A stretch of DNA of 64,000 nucleotides, from the NCBI GenBank assembly GCA_012845835.1, contig JABAKD010000002.1:4232001-4296000 (forward strand). Direction: 5' to 3'. The notes under the pieces are model-generated. The model was given only the letters and a program-made list of their open reading frames with translations. It searched no databases and was not told the DNA's origin. Of this stretch, positions 47,601-50,600 are shown one piece after another (within the stretch, counting starts at the first letter, position 1; each line of letters starts with the position of its first letter). Source of the DNA: Undaria pinnatifida (lineage: Eukaryota > Sar > Phaeophyceae > Laminariales > Alariaceae). Made by a program: the position numbers and the translations under genes.

Positions 47601-50600
47601 AGAAAACGCCTGAAGCTTTTTAATCCGTGGGGTAGAGAGTCACTGGTGCGATTGACGTTTACCCAGTATTGAATATGGGGGCATCCCCCCGATCGCAGTG
47701 TTGGTCTGCCGTGGCAGTGGTTCCCGTGCCCTCGCCGTGCGCTACCGTTGGTATGTACATGTCGAATTCAAGGGTGTATTTACATTGTAAACGATTGAAT
47801 GAATGTATGCGGTGTACGCCTGCCGCTCGCTCTGCTGTAGCTGCAGTCTGCGGGTTCGCGGATTTCTACATCAATCGATTCTTCACCGGTGCGAGTTGAG
47901 CCAGGTTAACAACACCATTACCTGGTCACAAAAAGCTTTTCACCGCCATCGTTTTATGAACACATATTGTACCTCAGGACAGGAATTTGAACGCCACTCG
48001 GTTTGAACTAGCCTGTACACGATGCCTGGGAAATGGAAAGACAATTGACGCCAGTGTGGAGGTCCGAGCCAACAGCACGATGCCCGAGTGCGAAGCGCTG
48101 CCTGTAGGTGTCGCAGCCAAATCGACTGGGACTACGGTCGCCACTCTCCATCTCAAAGAAGACTACTATCGCACATCAAACAGAACTGCTCAAGTTGTTG
48201 AGTGCCACCACCACGGAGCCTGTAGGGGCGGTATCGACGCCGAAGAATACTGCTCTATGGGCTACGAAGGTCCTTGTGAGTTCGAGCAAGGTATTATGGG
48301 TAGTCTGGTAAAGGCCGTGCCTAGTTGTACTGCGACGTTTACCGTAAGTAGCTTCATACCCAAGTTTACACCCGATCTGCACCACTTTGCACCCGAAATC
48401 CGAAGATGAACGCCTCCGTGGCCGAGGTATATATTGAAACAAGTAGAGTGACAGTGCAGCAGTCTCAGTGCTGAGGGTTGGAAAAAAAGTCGGGTGGCTT
48501 CTCTGTTGACAACAAGCAGCAGGAAGAAAGTTGCATGTGCAACGAGACACCGCTACTGTTGCAAATGGCGTTCTAACGTGTACCGCTGCCCCATTGCGTT
48601 ACGGAGCGCAATAACTGGAAGCAAGGTGCGCGCAGAACCACACAGCGATGCTCGTAAAATACTTGGAATTGTACAATACAAGAGTTTTTCGGTCACTGCC
48701 ACGGTGGAAAGAGTTTCACCTGGAGTCAGGTATGAATCACTATACCAAAATGAGTTAGAAGAATGCAGACGAAGCTTTCGTACCTCTGGTAATTCATATT
48801 ATAGCCCCAGACGTTTCGCGACATATCATGCTAAATTTATGAATGTGAAAATGTCCCAAACCTGCCCAAACGATAAACCACAACGAGTGAGAGTTGGCCA
48901 AGACACCGTCATCTTTTCCAATGCACAGTAGTACACTTATAAAAGCAGCCGCCGCGTCGATGTAATACATAGGAATAGCAGTCGCACACGACAAGCCCTC
49001 CCGCGATAGTTGTACGTAGGTGTGGTTTTGTGCTCCATTGGCAACAACAGATGTTCTATGGGATTGCGAATAAGGAGCCGATCCGTGTCGTTAGCTGGCA
49101 ATAGATCGGTTGTTGGTTTTCTCAGGACAAAAACGAACGTTTAGTTTCCGGTGACAGCACCAGAATGCAACCAATAACGCAGAGGCCAGCTTTCAAGGAC
49201 AGGCGACGAGAGGTGAAACTGTTTGATGTACGACGTAACCTGATAATCATATTCAAGATACCACTTTGTGGCAACCCAGACACCAGGGTATCAGCGGGGG
49301 GCACGACCTAAAGTGGTATGGGAACTTGGCGGCTGTACAGGTGATTTCTCCATCCACCAAAGGGTTGCAAAGGCCAACACGTGTGCTTGACGTGTTTAAT
49401 GGACGGGTGATGTCTCCATGCACGTAGGGGTGGCAAGGGACAACACGTTTGCTTGCAGTGTTCAGTGGGAAGCAGTTTAGCTGAACAACTGTAGACATTA
49501 CAAGCCACTATCTTGTAAAACCTGGTGCGATGAGTTCGAACGAAATCTCCCGCGTGATCGCGCACCAGTTAGTGTGCAGTAATCAGTCTTAGGAGTATGT
49601 ACTTCATTCGGTCCAGACACTGCCTTAGTTACGAAGATGGGTATGGCTCTCACACTGATGTACATCTTCGTTTGCTCGAACTCGCACTTAAACCTCCCTT
49701 ACGGCAGATTGTGCAGTCTGTTCGGGACCGTATGCCCAGGCAGGAACCTACGTCTGTCGCAACTGCTTGGACAACGAAATGAGATACACTGCGGCGCTTG
49801 CCGTAGCCCTGTCTGCCCAGGTGGTCGTGTTGGTGGTCTGTTTTTTATGTTATTTGGTGAAGGTGATCGACAACGGTCCCGGCGAGGGTACCGCACAGGA
49901 GGAACGACGCCTCGTCAGAAGGATTTGCGGCTCTTTGCGAAGCATGTTCGCGCGAGTCTTCCCGCTCACGGCCGTTAAAATCGTCATTGTCGTGTGGCAA
50001 ATAATCTCCCAGGTACGCAGGTGCTAGCCAACGGGTGACTCTTTAGGGGTAGCAAAATGGCGTCAGACAATTACGCCTGCCACAACAGAGGTGCGACATT
50101 TTGTTGATGAGGCTGGGAGATCTGTTTCAAATGCCTCACCCAAATCCGCGTTTTTGGTGAAAATGGATGACCTACTCGATACACATGCCCGTGGCGCCTA
50201 TAGACTAATAGCTATAAAACGAAGAATATTGCAAAACAAAAACGATTATCCCCGAGGAGTTCAGTTAAGAAACGTCCTCACTCAGAAACTGTTTCGGCCG
50301 AAAATATATGCTTCTGTCATAGCACGCGTCAATATTTTTGGTGGAAGGGTCTCCTCGGCTCGGACGGTACCGCAAAAATGTGGTGGAAATCACACTGGTA
50401 CGTTTCTATATTTCACTTGTGTACGTCGGGAATGGGATTGTTCATCGAGTTGCTCTTCAAATATTTTTCAAGCTCAACAGTGGGATTCTCATGCGAAGAT
50501 GTTCAGAACAACAAAGGGGCACGAATACCGTAGCATGTGCCACTCGCCTGGAACCAAGTATCGGGAATCGATAAGATCGGTTTGGAGCAAAACGTGGGAT